Assembly: GCF_014650495.1 (NCBI RefSeq)
Contig: NZ_BMVB01000002.1
Location: forward strand, 186,001-250,000
Direction: 5' to 3'
DNA from: Streptomyces cinnamoneus
Lineage (GTDB): Bacteria; Actinomycetota; Actinomycetes; Streptomycetales; Streptomycetaceae
DNA length: 64,000 nucleotides
Part shown: one piece after another, positions 56,129 to 64,000 of the stretch
How the letters are laid out: each line of letters begins with the position of its first letter
Numbering within the stretch: the first letter of the stretch is position 1
Notes under the pieces: model-generated
Databases searched by the model: none
The model's input: only the letters and a program-made list of their open reading frames with translations
What the model was told of the DNA's origin: nothing
Made by a program: the position numbers and the translations under genes

Positions 56129-57211
56129 ATGGGTTCGGTTCGCGTAGCGATCGTCGGTGTGGGCAACTGCGCCGCCTCGCTGGTGCAGGGCGTCGAGTAC
56201 TACAAGGACGCCGACCCGAACGGCCGCGTGCCGGGTCTGATGCACGTGCAGTTCGGCGACTACCACGTGCGTGACGTCGAGTTCGTCGCTGCCTTCGACG
56301 TCGACGCGAAGAAGGTCGGCCTCGACCTCGCGGACGCCATCGGTGCCAGCGAGAACAACACCATCAAGATCTGCGACGTGCCGCAGACCGGTGTCACCGT
56401 CCAGCGCGGCCACACCCTCGACGGCCTCGGCAAGTACTACCGCCAGACCATCGAGGAGTCCGCCGAGGCCCCCGTCGACATCGTCCAGGTCCTCAAGGAC
56501 AAGCAGGTCGACGTCCTGGTCTGCTACCTCCCGGTGGGTTCCGAGGACGCTGCGAAGTTCTACGCGCAGTGCGCCATCGACGCCAAGGTCGGCTTCGTCA
56601 ACGCCCTCCCGGTCTTCATCGCGGGCACCAAGGAGTGGGCGGACAAGTTCACCGAGGCCGGCGTCCCGATCGTCGGTGACGACATCAAGTCGCAGGTCGG
56701 CGCCACCATCACGCACCGCGTGATGGCCAAGCTGTTCGAGGACCGGGGCGTCATCCTGGACCGCACGATGCAGCTGAACGTCGGCGGCAACATGGACTTC
56801 AAGAACATGCTGGAGCGCGACCGCCTGGAGTCCAAGAAGATCTCCAAGACGCAGGCCGTCACCTCCCAGATCCCCGACCGCGAGCTGGGCGAGAAGAACG
56901 TCCACATCGGCCCGTCCGACTACGTGGCCTGGCTGGACGACCGCAAGTGGGCCTACGTGCGCCTTGAGGGCCGCGCGTTCGGCGACGTCCCGCTGAACCT
57001 GGAGTACAAGCTGGAGGTCTGGGACTCCCCGAACTCCGCCGGTGTCATCATCGACGCCGTCCGCGCCGCGAAGATCGCCAAGGACCGCGGCATCGGTGGC
57101 CCGATCCTCTCCGCTTCCTCGTACTTCATGAAGTCGCCGCCGGTGCAGTACTTCGACGACGAGGCCCGCGAGAACGTCGAGAAGTTCATCAAGGGCGAGG
57201 TCGAGCGCTGA
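56129..57211 (+). CDS. ino1: Inositol-3-phosphate synthase
   Basis: 360 aa. NAD motif [29 protein letters not shown] and [11 protein letters not shown] segments; the smaller actinobacterial isoform. Converts glucose-6-phosphate to inositol-1-phosphate for phosphatidylinositol and mycothiol. ATG 56129 follows CAGGGAG. Probably co-transcribed with padR. Confidence 0.96.
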   Translation: MGSVRVAIVGVGNCAASLVQGVEYYKDADPNGRVPGLMHVQFGDYHVRDVEFVAAFDVDAKKVGLDLADAIGASENNTIKICDVPQTGVTVQRGHTLDGLGKYYRQTIEESAEAPVDIVQVLKDKQVDVLVCYLPVGSEDAAKFYAQCAIDAKVGFVNALPVFIAGTKEWADKFTEAGVPIVGDDIKSQVGATITHRVMAKLFEDRGVILDRTMQLNVGGNMDFKNMLERDRLESKKISKTQAVTSQIPDRELGEKNVHIGPSDYVAWLDDRKWAYVRLEGRAFGDVPLNLEYKLEVWDSPNSAGVIIDAVRAAKIAKDRGIGGPILSASSYFMKSPPVQYFDDEARENVEKFIKGEVER

Positions 57212-57251
57212 TCACGCTCGCTCGGGGCTGAAGAAGCCCCCTGCGCCTCAC

Positions 57252-57286
57252 CACTGGTCCCCGGGTAATCCACCCGGGGACCAGTG
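57252..57286 (+). terminator. Hairpin terminator after ino1
   Basis: 15-bp perfect stem (57252-57266 / 57272-57286), loop AATCC, followed by TGTTGT. It separates ino1 from the MFS gene 22 bases downstream. Confidence 0.85.
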
Positions 57287-57307
57287 TGTTGTGTGAGGCT
57301 GTGGAGC

Positions 57308-58576
57308 ATGCCTGTTGTGCGTGATCTTCGCGTTCTGCTGGCACTGCGCGCTTTCCGCCGTCTGCTCACCGTCAGGCTCCTCTCCCAGGCAGCCGACGGC
57401 GTCTATCAGGTCGCGCTCGCCGCGTACGTCGTCTTCTCCCCCGAGAAACAGACGTCACCCGCGGCCATCGCCTCCGCCATGGCGGTGCTCCTCCTGCCCT
57501 ACTCGCTGCTCGGCCCCTTCGCCGGCGTCCTGCTGGACCACTGGCGCCGCCGACAGGTGCTGCTCTACGGCAATGTGCTGCGGGCCGCGCTGGCCACGGG
57601 CACGGCGCTGCTCATCGTCACCCGGGTGCCCGCCTGGCTCTTCTACGCATCCGCCCTCTCGGTCACCGCCGTGAACCGCTTCGTGCTCGCCGGGCTCTCG
57701 GCGGCCCTGCCACGCGTCGTCGACTCCCCCGACCGCCTGGTCATGGCCAACTCCCTCTCCCCGACCGCCGGCACCCTCGCGGCGACGGCAGGCGGCGGCC
57801 TCGCCTTCGCCGTGCGCCTGGCCTCTCTCCGGGGTCCCGGGGCCGACGCCTGGGTCGTCCTCCTGGGCGCGGTGCTCTACCTGTGCGCCGGCCTCGTCTC
57901 CCTGCGCATTCCCGTCGGACTGCTGGGCCCTGACGTCTCGGTACCCCCCACCCGGGTGCGCACGGCACTGGCGGTCACGACGCGGGGCCTGGTCGAGGGG
58001 CTGCACCATCTGGCGGAGCGCCGCACCGCCGCCCGGGCGCTGGCCACGATGACGCTGATGCGCTTCTGCTACGGCGCGCTGACGGTCACTCTGCTGACGC
58101 TCTGCCGGTACGCCTGGGCCGACGACGACGCGGACGGCCTGAGGCTGCTGGGCTACGCCGTGGCCGCATCGGGGGCGGGGTTCTTCGCGGCGGCCCTGGT
58201 CACCCCCTGGGCGGTCGAGCGGTGGGGGCGGCTGGGCTGGATGGCGGTCTGCGCGGGGAGCGCGGCGGTACTCGAACCCGCCCTAGGGCTGCCCTTCGAG
58301 CCCGCGCCCATGCTGGCCGGCGCGTTCGTCCTGGGGGTGACGACCCAGGGCGCCAAGATCGCCACGGACACCGTGATGCAGGCGTCGGTGGACGACGCCT
58401 TCCGGGGGAGGGTCTTCTCGCTGTACGACGTGCTGTTCAACGTCGCCTTCGTGAGTGCCGCGGCGGTGTCCGCACTGATGCTTCCGCCGGACGGCCGGTC
58501 GGTGGGGCTGGTGGTAACGGTGGCCGTTATCTACACAGCAATTACTGTCGCTATGGCCTGTTTTCGCCGTCGATAA
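57308..58576 (+). CDS. MFS transporter
   Basis: 422 aa with about twelve helices; motif A-like DHWRRRQVLLYGN between helices 2 and 3, and a typical second half (KIATDTVMQASVDDAFRGRVFSLYDVLFN). The subfamily resembles macrolide-type exporters of the MFS-3 group; substrate unknown. ATG 57308, with GGAG nearby, follows a terminator, so it has its own promoter or read-through. Confidence 0.83.
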   Translation: MPVVRDLRVLLALRAFRRLLTVRLLSQAADGVYQVALAAYVVFSPEKQTSPAAIASAMAVLLLPYSLLGPFAGVLLDHWRRRQVLLYGNVLRAALATGTALLIVTRVPAWLFYASALSVTAVNRFVLAGLSAALPRVVDSPDRLVMANSLSPTAGTLAATAGGGLAFAVRLASLRGPGADAWVVLLGAVLYLCAGLVSLRIPVGLLGPDVSVPPTRVRTALAVTTRGLVEGLHHLAERRTAARALATMTLMRFCYGALTVTLLTLCRYAWADDDADGLRLLGYAVAASGAGFFAAALVTPWAVERWGRLGWMAVCAGSAAVLEPALGLPFEPAPMLAGAFVLGVTTQGAKIATDTVMQASVDDAFRGRVFSLYDVLFNVAFVSAAAVSALMLPPDGRSVGLVVTVAVIYTAITVAMACFRRR

Positions 58577-58686
58577 GTGTTACATCAAGGCCACAGGGCT
58601 GCCATGAGCTGCAGAAATGTCATGGACACCGGATACGTTACGGGCTGCATTCACGACCGGATCTCGCTCAGTCCGAAGGGTTTCCC

Positions 58687-59211
58687 GTGACCACTCCGCC
58701 GCCCAACCAGAACCCGTACGCCCCCCAGGGCGGCAACCCGTGGGGCCAGCAGCCGCCCGCGCCCGGCCAGCAGCCCGGCCCCTACGGCCAGCAGCCGCCG
58801 GCGGCCCCCTACGGCCAGCAGCCCGCCGCGCCGTACGGCCAGCCCGGCGGTTGGCAGGGTGCGCCCGTGCCGCCGCCCGCCCCGCGTCGCTCCGCCAAGA
58901 AGATCCTCCGCGTCGTGCTGGCAGTCGTGGGACTCATAGTCGCCGGCGCAGCCTGGCTGTTCGGCAAGGGTGACGACACCACCAAGCTGGCGGTGGGCGA
59001 CTGCCTGCAGAACACCGGCACCTCCAGCAAGCCGGCGATCGAGAAGCTGGACTGCACCGACGCCAAGGCCACGCACAAGGTGCTGAAGAAGGTGGACGGC
59101 TCGACCCTCGCGCAGCTGGCATGCACCAACGTCGACGGCACCATTGCGGCGCTCACGTGGAAGGAGCGCTCGGACAGCTTCACGCTCTGCCTGGGCAGCA
59201 GCAAGAAGTAG
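58687..59211 (+). CDS. LppU/SCO3897-type membrane-anchored protein
   Basis: 174 aa. A Gln/Pro/Tyr-rich, repetitive cytoplasmic head (PYGQQPxAP units, 1-60), one TM helix (about 75-95), and an extracytoplasmic domain with three Cys residues (GDCLQNTG, LDCTDAKATH, LACTN) and a late Cys. The Cys-pattern matches LppU-family proteins of actinobacteria, function unknown. GTG 58687 is behind AAGGG. Confidence 0.78.
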   Translation: MTTPPPNQNPYAPQGGNPWGQQPPAPGQQPGPYGQQPPAAPYGQQPAAPYGQPGGWQGAPVPPPAPRRSAKKILRVVLAVVGLIVAGAAWLFGKGDDTTKLAVGDCLQNTGTSSKPAIEKLDCTDAKATHKVLKKVDGSTLAQLACTNVDGTIAALTWKERSDSFTLCLGSSKK

Positions 59212-59243
59212 CGAGCGCGACAACCGGACGTGCCGAGGGCGGT

Positions 59244-59257
59244 GTTTCACGTGAAAC
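59244..59257. other. parS site 1 (GTTTCACGTGAAAC)
   Basis: Perfect match to the Streptomyces ParB-binding parS sequence. It is nested in a 30-bp perfect palindrome, 59236-59265. With the neighbouring site it lies in the intergenic gap between the LppU-like gene and cca, fitting the known clustering of parS near oriC. Confidence 0.95.
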
Positions 59258-59289
59258 ACCGCCCTTCGCCACATCCACCCTGCGGTGAT

Positions 59290-59303
59290 GTTTCACGTGA
59301 AAC
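59290..59303. other. parS site 2 (GTTTCACGTGAAAC)
   Basis: Second perfect parS, centred 46 bases from the first, inside a 28-bp palindrome (59283-59310). It is 14 bases before the stop codon end of cca, so probably doubles as a hairpin for transcription end. Confidence 0.95.
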
Positions 59304-59317
59304 ATCACCGGGGTCCC

Positions 59318-60778
59318 TCAGCCCTGCTGCTGGGCCCACCATTCCTTGAGCGTGGCGACGGCAGCGTCCCGCTCCATCGGACCGTGCTCCAGCCGCATCT
59401 CCAGCATGTGCTTGTACGCCTTGCCGATCTGCGGGCCGGGACGGAGACCCAGGATCTCCATGATCTCGTTGCCGTCCAGGTCGGGCCGGATGGAGTCGAG
59501 CTCCTCCTGCTCCTGCAGCCGGGCGATGCGCTCCTCAAGCCCGTCATAGGCCCGGGAGAGCGCATTGGCCTTGCGCTTGTTGCGGGTGGTGCAGTCGGAG
59601 CGCGTGAGCTTGTGCAGCCGGTCCAGCAGCGGGCCGGCGTCGCGCACGTAGCGGCGCACGGCCGAGTCGGTCCACTCGCCGGTGCCGTAGCCGTGGAAGC
59701 GCAGATGCAGCTCGACCAGCTTCGAGACGTCCTTGATCAGGTCGTTCGAGTACTTGAGCTTGGTCATCCGGGCCTTGGTCATCTTTGCGCCCACCACCTC
59801 GTGGTGGTGGAAGGAGACCCGGCCGTCCTTCTCGAAGCGGCGCGTCTTCGGCTTGCCGATGTCGTGCAGGAGGGCGGCCAGCCGCAGCACGAGGTCGGGG
59901 CCCTTCTCCTCCAGGTCGATGGCCTGCTCAAGGACGATCAGCGTGTGCTCGTACACGTCCTTGTGGCGGTGGTGCTCGTCACGCTCCAGGCGCAGCGCCG
60001 GCAGCTCCGGGAGGACCAGCTTGGCGAGCCCGGTGTCGACCAGGAGCTTGAGCCCCTCACGGGGGTGGTCGGAGAGGACCAGCTTGTTCAGCTCGTCGCG
60101 GACCCGCTCGGCCGAGACGATCTCCAGGCGATCGGCCATCCCGGTCATGGCGGTGACCACCTCGGGCGCCACCTCGAAGTCCAGCTGCGCGGCGAAGCGT
60201 GCGGCTCGCATCATGCGCAGCGGATCGTCGGAGAAGGACTCCTCGGGAGTGCCCGGGGTGCGCAGGACGCGGGCGGCGAGGTCCTCCAGGCCGTTGTGCG
60301 GGTCGACGAACTCCTTCTCCGGCAGCAGGACGGCCATGGCGTTGACGGTGAAGTCGCGGCGGACCAGGTCTTCCTCGATGGAGTCGCCGTAGGAGACCTC
60401 CGGCTTGCGGGAGGTCCGGTCGTACGCTTCCGACCGGTACGTGGTGACCTCAATGTCGAAGTCGGATTTGCGGCACCCCACGGTCCCGAAGGCGATGCCG
60501 ACCTCCCAGACGGCGTCCGCCCACGGGCGCACGATCTTCAGCACGTCCTCCGGACGGGCGTCCGTGGTGAAGTCCAGGTCGTTGCCGAGCCGGCCGAGCA
60601 GCGCGTCCCGCACCGACCCGCCGACCAGCGCAAGCGTGAAGCCTGCGTCCTTGAACCGGCGCGCGAGATCGTCGGCTACGGGGGACACCCGCAGGAGCTC
60701 GCTCACGGCACGGCGCTGCACCTGGGTGAGCTCGTTCGTCGACGGCGGGGTGTGGCTGTCATTGTTGGCGTTCGGCAC
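59318..60778 (-). CDS. CCA-adding tRNA nucleotidyltransferase
   Basis: 486 aa. Class II nucleotidyltransferase: GGSVRDALLGRLGNDLDFTTDA, RRDFTVNAMAV, SFSDDPLRMMRAARFA, and a C-terminal HD domain (LAALLHDIGKP; also HHHEVVG). The S. coelicolor counterpart has been reported to add CCA rather than poly(A). GTG 60778 was chosen; its ribosome site is weak. Confidence 0.93.
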   Translation of the reverse strand: MPNANNDSHTPPSTNELTQVQRRAVSELLRVSPVADDLARRFKDAGFTLALVGGSVRDALLGRLGNDLDFTTDARPEDVLKIVRPWADAVWEVGIAFGTVGCRKSDFDIEVTTYRSEAYDRTSRKPEVSYGDSIEEDLVRRDFTVNAMAVLLPEKEFVDPHNGLEDLAARVLRTPGTPEESFSDDPLRMMRAARFAAQLDFEVAPEVVTAMTGMADRLEIVSAERVRDELNKLVLSDHPREGLKLLVDTGLAKLVLPELPALRLERDEHHRHKDVYEHTLIVLEQAIDLEEKGPDLVLRLAALLHDIGKPKTRRFEKDGRVSFHHHEVVGAKMTKARMTKLKYSNDLIKDVSKLVELHLRFHGYGTGEWTDSAVRRYVRDAGPLLDRLHKLTRSDCTTRNKRKANALSRAYDGLEERIARLQEQEELDSIRPDLDGNEIMEILGLRPGPQIGKAYKHMLEMRLEHGPMERDAAVATLKEWWAQQQG

Positions 60779-60987
60779 AACAGAAGAGGGTACGTGTCCG
60801 CGCGCGCCCGGGCCTCCTCGTTATCGGGCGCTTCACGACAGCTCTCGCAAAGCAGGCGCAGCCCGGACAACGGAGCCGGCGGCGATCTTGTAGTGCGGTC
60901 CGCAGCACTTCGTCACAGCGGGCCTCGTTACCATTCGTGGACGCACCATCCGACGACCACTGACGACGACGAGGGACGGGCGAGCGC

Positions 60988-63321
60988 GTGGCCGAGGCGG
61001 CAGAGGTCCAGGGGGCCTTCGAGGGGACAGTGCCCGCTCCTGCCTGCCGGTGGTCCCGGCACGTCGCAGTGCTCCTCGCCGGAGTGCTGGTGTTCATGGG
61101 GCTGGTCCAGCTGCCGACGGCTCCCGCCGCCCACGCCGACTCGGCCGGCTCCCGCACGGCCGAGGTGTCCATCGACACGCTGGCGCCCGTCGCGCCCAAG
61201 CAGGACGACACCCTGACCGTCTCGGGCACGGTCACCAACAACGGGAAGTCGACGATCACCGGCGCCCATGTGGGCCTGCGGGTGGGTCCGCAGATCAACA
61301 CGCGCAGTGACATCGACGACCTCGGCGACCGGACGTCCTTCTCCCCGGGCACGGACGGCTCCGAGGTGGGCGGCAATCACGCGCAGAAGCTCGACCCGAT
61401 GGCCCCCGGCGTCCGTCGCGACTTCACGCTGACGGTCCCGGTCAAGGACCTCTCCCTGGGCAAGGACGGCGTCTACCAGCTCGGCGTCACGCTCTCCGGC
61501 CAGACCGGCGGCCAGTCGTACGAGCAGGTGCTGGGCATCCGGCGGACGCTGCTGCCCTGGCAGCCGTCCGCGGTCGAGGGCAAGAAGACGCAGCTGACGT
61601 TCCTGTGGCCGCTGATCTCCGCCACGCACCTCACCGCCCGCACCGAGTCGAACCAGCAGCAGACGCCGATCTTCCCCAACGACGACCTGGCGGCGGAGCT
61701 GGCCCCGGGCGGCCGGCTGCAGCAGCTGGTGACGCTGGGCAAGGGGCTGCCGGTCACGTGGGTGATCGACCCGGACCTGCTGGCCACGGTCGAGGCGATG
61801 ACGAAGAGCTACAGCATCGCCGGGCCGAACGGGCAGACCACCCCCGGCAAGGGGCAGGCGGTCGCCAAACAGTGGCTCAACCAGCTCCAGGAGGCCGTCA
61901 CGGGCCGCCAGGTGGTGGCGCTGCCCTTCGGTGACCCCGACCTCGCCTCGCTGGCCCACCGGGGCAAGGACGTCTCAGGGGCCCTCAGCCACCTTCAGTC
62001 CGCCACCGAGCTCGCCGCGACCACCGTGGACACGATCCTCGGTGTGAAGCCGCGCACGGACTTCGCCTGGCCGGTGGACGGTGCCGTCGACACCTCGATC
62101 GTGGACGTGGCCACGTCGGCCGGTGCCCACAACGTCATCGCCCGCAGCGACAGCCTCCGCGAGCCCGGAGGCTCCCCCTACGCCCCGACCGCGGCCCGGC
62201 AGATCGGCGGCGGCAACACGGCCGTCGTGGCGGACGCCCGGCTGTCGACCGCCTTCCAGGGCGAGACGGTCCGGGGCGACGACTCCTCGCTCGCCGTGCA
62301 GCGGTTCCTCGCCCAGAGCCTCATGGTGACCAAGCAGGCTCCCGAGAACGAGCGCAGCATCGTGGTCGCCCCCCAGCGCATGCCCACGTCGAGCCAGGCC
62401 CAGGCCATGGCGACGGCTCTGCGGGCGCTGTCGGACGGCCGCTGGACCCAGCCCCTCGACCTCGGCGACGCGGCCAAGGCCCAGCCCGACCCGGCCGCCA
62501 ACCAGCAGGTGCCCGGCCCCGGCGCCTACCCGGACTCCCTGCGCTCGCAGGAGCTGACCACCGAGGCGTTCGAGGCCATCCAGCGGACCCAGAGCACCCT
62601 GGACAGCTTCAAGGTCATCCTGACCGCGCAGGACCGGGTCGTGACGCCGTTCGGCAGCGCGATCATGCGGGAGATGTCGACCTCGTGGCGCGGCAACCCC
62701 AAGGGGGCCGCGGACTTCCGGGATGCCGTGCAGTCCTACCTGGACCAGCTGACCCACCAGGTGCACCTGATCAAGAAGTCCGACGCGACGCTCTCCGGCC
62801 GCAGCGCGACGATCCCGGTGACCGTGCAGAACGGCCTGCTCCAGGGAGTGCAGGGCCTGCGGCTCGTGCTCACCTCCAGCCAGCCGAACCGTCTGAAGAT
62901 CGATGCCTCGCAGCCGGTCGAGGTGGCGGGCGGCCGACAGCAGTCCGTGAAGTTCGAGACCCGCGCCAACGCCAACGGTCCGGTGCAGGTGACGGCCCGG
63001 CTCTATGCGGACGACGGCCAGCCCTACGGCGAGCCGATGACCTTCACTGTGCATGTCACGTCCATCACCCCTATGGTGCTCCTGGTCATCGCCGGTGGTG
63101 TCCTCCTCCTCGTCCTCGCAGGTCTGCGCATCTACATCCAGCGGAAGCGGGCAGCAGCCCGTAAAGCCGCAGGTGGCGGACCTGACGACGAAGACGGGGG
63201 AGACTCGGGCGACGACGGTGGGCCGGACGACGGCCGACCGGAGCAGCCGGGTGATCCGGCCGCGGAAACCGGAGCGCGGAACGGTGACCCGTCCGGCTCA
63301 GGTGAGAAAGTGGAACGTTGA
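60988..63321 (+). CDS. DUF6049 family secreted/membrane protein
   Basis: 777 aa. Signal/anchor (HVAVLLAGVLVFMGLVQLP), large extracytoplasmic domain, then a C-terminal helix (about 690-715: LLVIAGGVLLLVLAGLRIYI) and an acidic Gly/Asp tail. Equivalent to mycobacterial Rv3909, located, as here, upstream of murJ. Function unknown, but the position implies envelope assembly. GTG 60988 has a weak ribosome site. The stop is 45 bases from murJ. Confidence 0.87.
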   Translation: MAEAAEVQGAFEGTVPAPACRWSRHVAVLLAGVLVFMGLVQLPTAPAAHADSAGSRTAEVSIDTLAPVAPKQDDTLTVSGTVTNNGKSTITGAHVGLRVGPQINTRSDIDDLGDRTSFSPGTDGSEVGGNHAQKLDPMAPGVRRDFTLTVPVKDLSLGKDGVYQLGVTLSGQTGGQSYEQVLGIRRTLLPWQPSAVEGKKTQLTFLWPLISATHLTARTESNQQQTPIFPNDDLAAELAPGGRLQQLVTLGKGLPVTWVIDPDLLATVEAMTKSYSIAGPNGQTTPGKGQAVAKQWLNQLQEAVTGRQVVALPFGDPDLASLAHRGKDVSGALSHLQSATELAATTVDTILGVKPRTDFAWPVDGAVDTSIVDVATSAGAHNVIARSDSLREPGGSPYAPTAARQIGGGNTAVVADARLSTAFQGETVRGDDSSLAVQRFLAQSLMVTKQAPENERSIVVAPQRMPTSSQAQAMATALRALSDGRWTQPLDLGDAAKAQPDPAANQQVPGPGAYPDSLRSQELTTEAFEAIQRTQSTLDSFKVILTAQDRVVTPFGSAIMREMSTSWRGNPKGAADFRDAVQSYLDQLTHQVHLIKKSDATLSGRSATIPVTVQNGLLQGVQGLRLVLTSSQPNRLKIDASQPVEVAGGRQQSVKFETRANANGPVQVTARLYADDGQPYGEPMTFTVHVTSITPMVLLVIAGGVLLLVLAGLRIYIQRKRAAARKAAGGGPDDEDGGDSGDDGGPDDGRPEQPGDPAAETGARNGDPSGSGEKVER

Positions 63322-63366
63322 CGTGTTGTGGGGCCGGCAGGCCGCGGACGATGAGGTGGGGTAGCG

Positions 63367-64000
63367 ATGAGCGCGCCGTACGACGGTGACCGCGGTCAGG
63401 GCGCGGGCGGTGAACAGCGGGGTCAGTACCCGGCGAACCCGCCCGTGCCCGACCCGGCGCACCAGGGCCCGTACCCCCGGGACCCCTACCTCCGTGATGC
63501 CTACGCGTCCGATCCCTACGCCGCGCACGACCCGTCCGCGCAGAATCCGGTGACCGACGCGCTGTACGACCGGGCCACACCTCCGCCGCCGCCCGGCGCC
63601 TACCAGCAGCCGCCCGCGCCCCCGGTCGCCTCCGACCCGCGGATGTGGGCGCACCCCCAGGCGCCGCAGGCGCCGGGCCAGCAGCCCTACCCGCCGCAGC
63701 AGCCGCAGGCACCGCAGCACCAGGCCCACCAGCGCCCGTACGGCGACAACGACGCCACGCAGCTGATGGGCGTCAACGACGTCATGGGCGGCCCGACGGT
63801 CCCCGCACCGGGCGAGCAGCCCCAGCGGGACGCCTTCGCGCACCTGTTCCGCGACCAGCAGCAGCCGTACGAGCCCCAGCGCCCGTCAGGGCGGCAGTTC
63901 CCGCCGCCGGCCCCGGCGCCGGGCCAGTTCGTGCCCCCGCCGGCCCAGCCTCCGGCGGCCGAGCCCGTTCCGGAGCAGGAACCGCCGGTGCCGCCGGCAG
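63367..64000 (+). CDS. murJ: MurJ/MviN N-terminal cytoplasmic extension (3' end beyond window)
   Basis: Frame stays open from ATG 63367 to the window edge (about 211 codons). Sequence is a disordered Pro/Gln/Tyr-rich extension (PYGDNDATQLMGVNDVMGG, many PQAPxxQ units) with no TM segment yet. Streptomyces MurJ has such a long N-terminal tail, and gene order (cca, DUF6049, murJ) supports this. MurJ is the lipid II flippase. The catalytic part is not visible, so the identity is by position and tail only. Confidence 0.75.
   Translation, partial: MSAPYDGDRGQGAGGEQRGQYPANPPVPDPAHQGPYPRDPYLRDAYASDPYAAHDPSAQNPVTDALYDRATPPPPPGAYQQPPAPPVASDPRMWAHPQAPQAPGQQPYPPQQPQAPQHQAHQRPYGDNDATQLMGVNDVMGGPTVPAPGEQPQRDAFAHLFRDQQQPYEPQRPSGRQFPPPAPAPGQFVPPPAQPPAAEPVPEQEPPVPPA

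Overview
This 64 kb window is a piece of a Streptomyces (or very close actinomycete) core chromosome. The evidence is a very high GC content, GTG/TTG starts behind GGAGG-type ribosome sites, Streptomyces-specific genes (ssgA, femX, a DUF6049 protein, an LppU/SCO3897-type lipoprotein-like protein) and a gene order that, as I remember it, parallels the S. coelicolor SCO3956 to SCO3894 interval, a few tens of kb from oriC. The oriC-proximal position is supported from within the sequence by two perfect parS palindromes (59236-59310), a dnaB gene with DnaA-box-like sequences in its upstream region (44420-44508), and the rpsF-ssb-rpsR-rplI cluster.

Layout. 1-456: end-truncated ABC ATPase (-). 752-5880: four-gene + operon (M24 peptidase-like protein, EphD-like alpha/beta-hydrolase/SDR fusion, PF10118 metal-dependent hydrolase, MerR regulator with a large Gly/Pro/Asp repeat insert), followed by a 221-bp tandem repeat between convergent genes. 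6497-9662: F420 oxidoreductase, HAD phosphatase and a secreted M23 peptidase, then an array of four phased 18-bp repeats. 9926-17982: cydA-cydB-cydCD plus a co-oriented GAF sensor kinase, all on the - strand, behind a perfect Rex operator. 18250-22232: aminotransferase (pat/hisC type), LacI regulator, metallophosphoesterase. 22414-27191: membrane protein, thiC with a TPP riboswitch, a YibE/F transporter-like protein, and two tiny ORFs, one His/Cys rich. 27188-30936: ssgA (without its usual neighbour ssgR), small membrane proteins, a cupin, LysR and NUDIX genes. 30990-34443: PPOX-type flavoprotein and flavohaemoglobin pair, HAD phosphatase, GlcG/HbpS-type protein. 34540-42690: a region rich in regulators and metabolic enzymes, ending in a TetR / Tet(X)-like monooxygenase divergent pair. 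42724-47849: dnaB, a MATE exporter and the rpsF-ssb-rpsR-rplI operon. 48123-57211: cell-wall genes (femX, alanine-racemase-like, GT87-type mannosyltransferase, class A PBP), PadR regulator and ino1. 57308-64000: MFS protein, LppU-like protein, paired parS sites, CCA-adding enzyme, DUF6049 membrane protein and the start of murJ.

Functional themes. The cyd block is a redox-controlled (Rex) oxygen-limitation respiratory module with a possible orphan sensor. The 48-64 kb half is a cell-envelope and chromosome-segregation neighbourhood: FemX, a non-canonical alanine racemase, a PBP, MurJ and parS. Regulators lie next to likely targets in several places (MarR/MFS, TetR/Tet(X)-like, PadR/ino1), each with visible palindromes in the intergenic DNA. 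No rRNA, tRNA, insertion sequence, prophage or CRISPR array was recognised. The least explained items are the small-ORF pair between yibE/F and ssgA, the repeat arrays at 5.9-6.4 kb and 9.8-9.9 kb, the duplicated start site at 3377-3404 and the missing ssgR.
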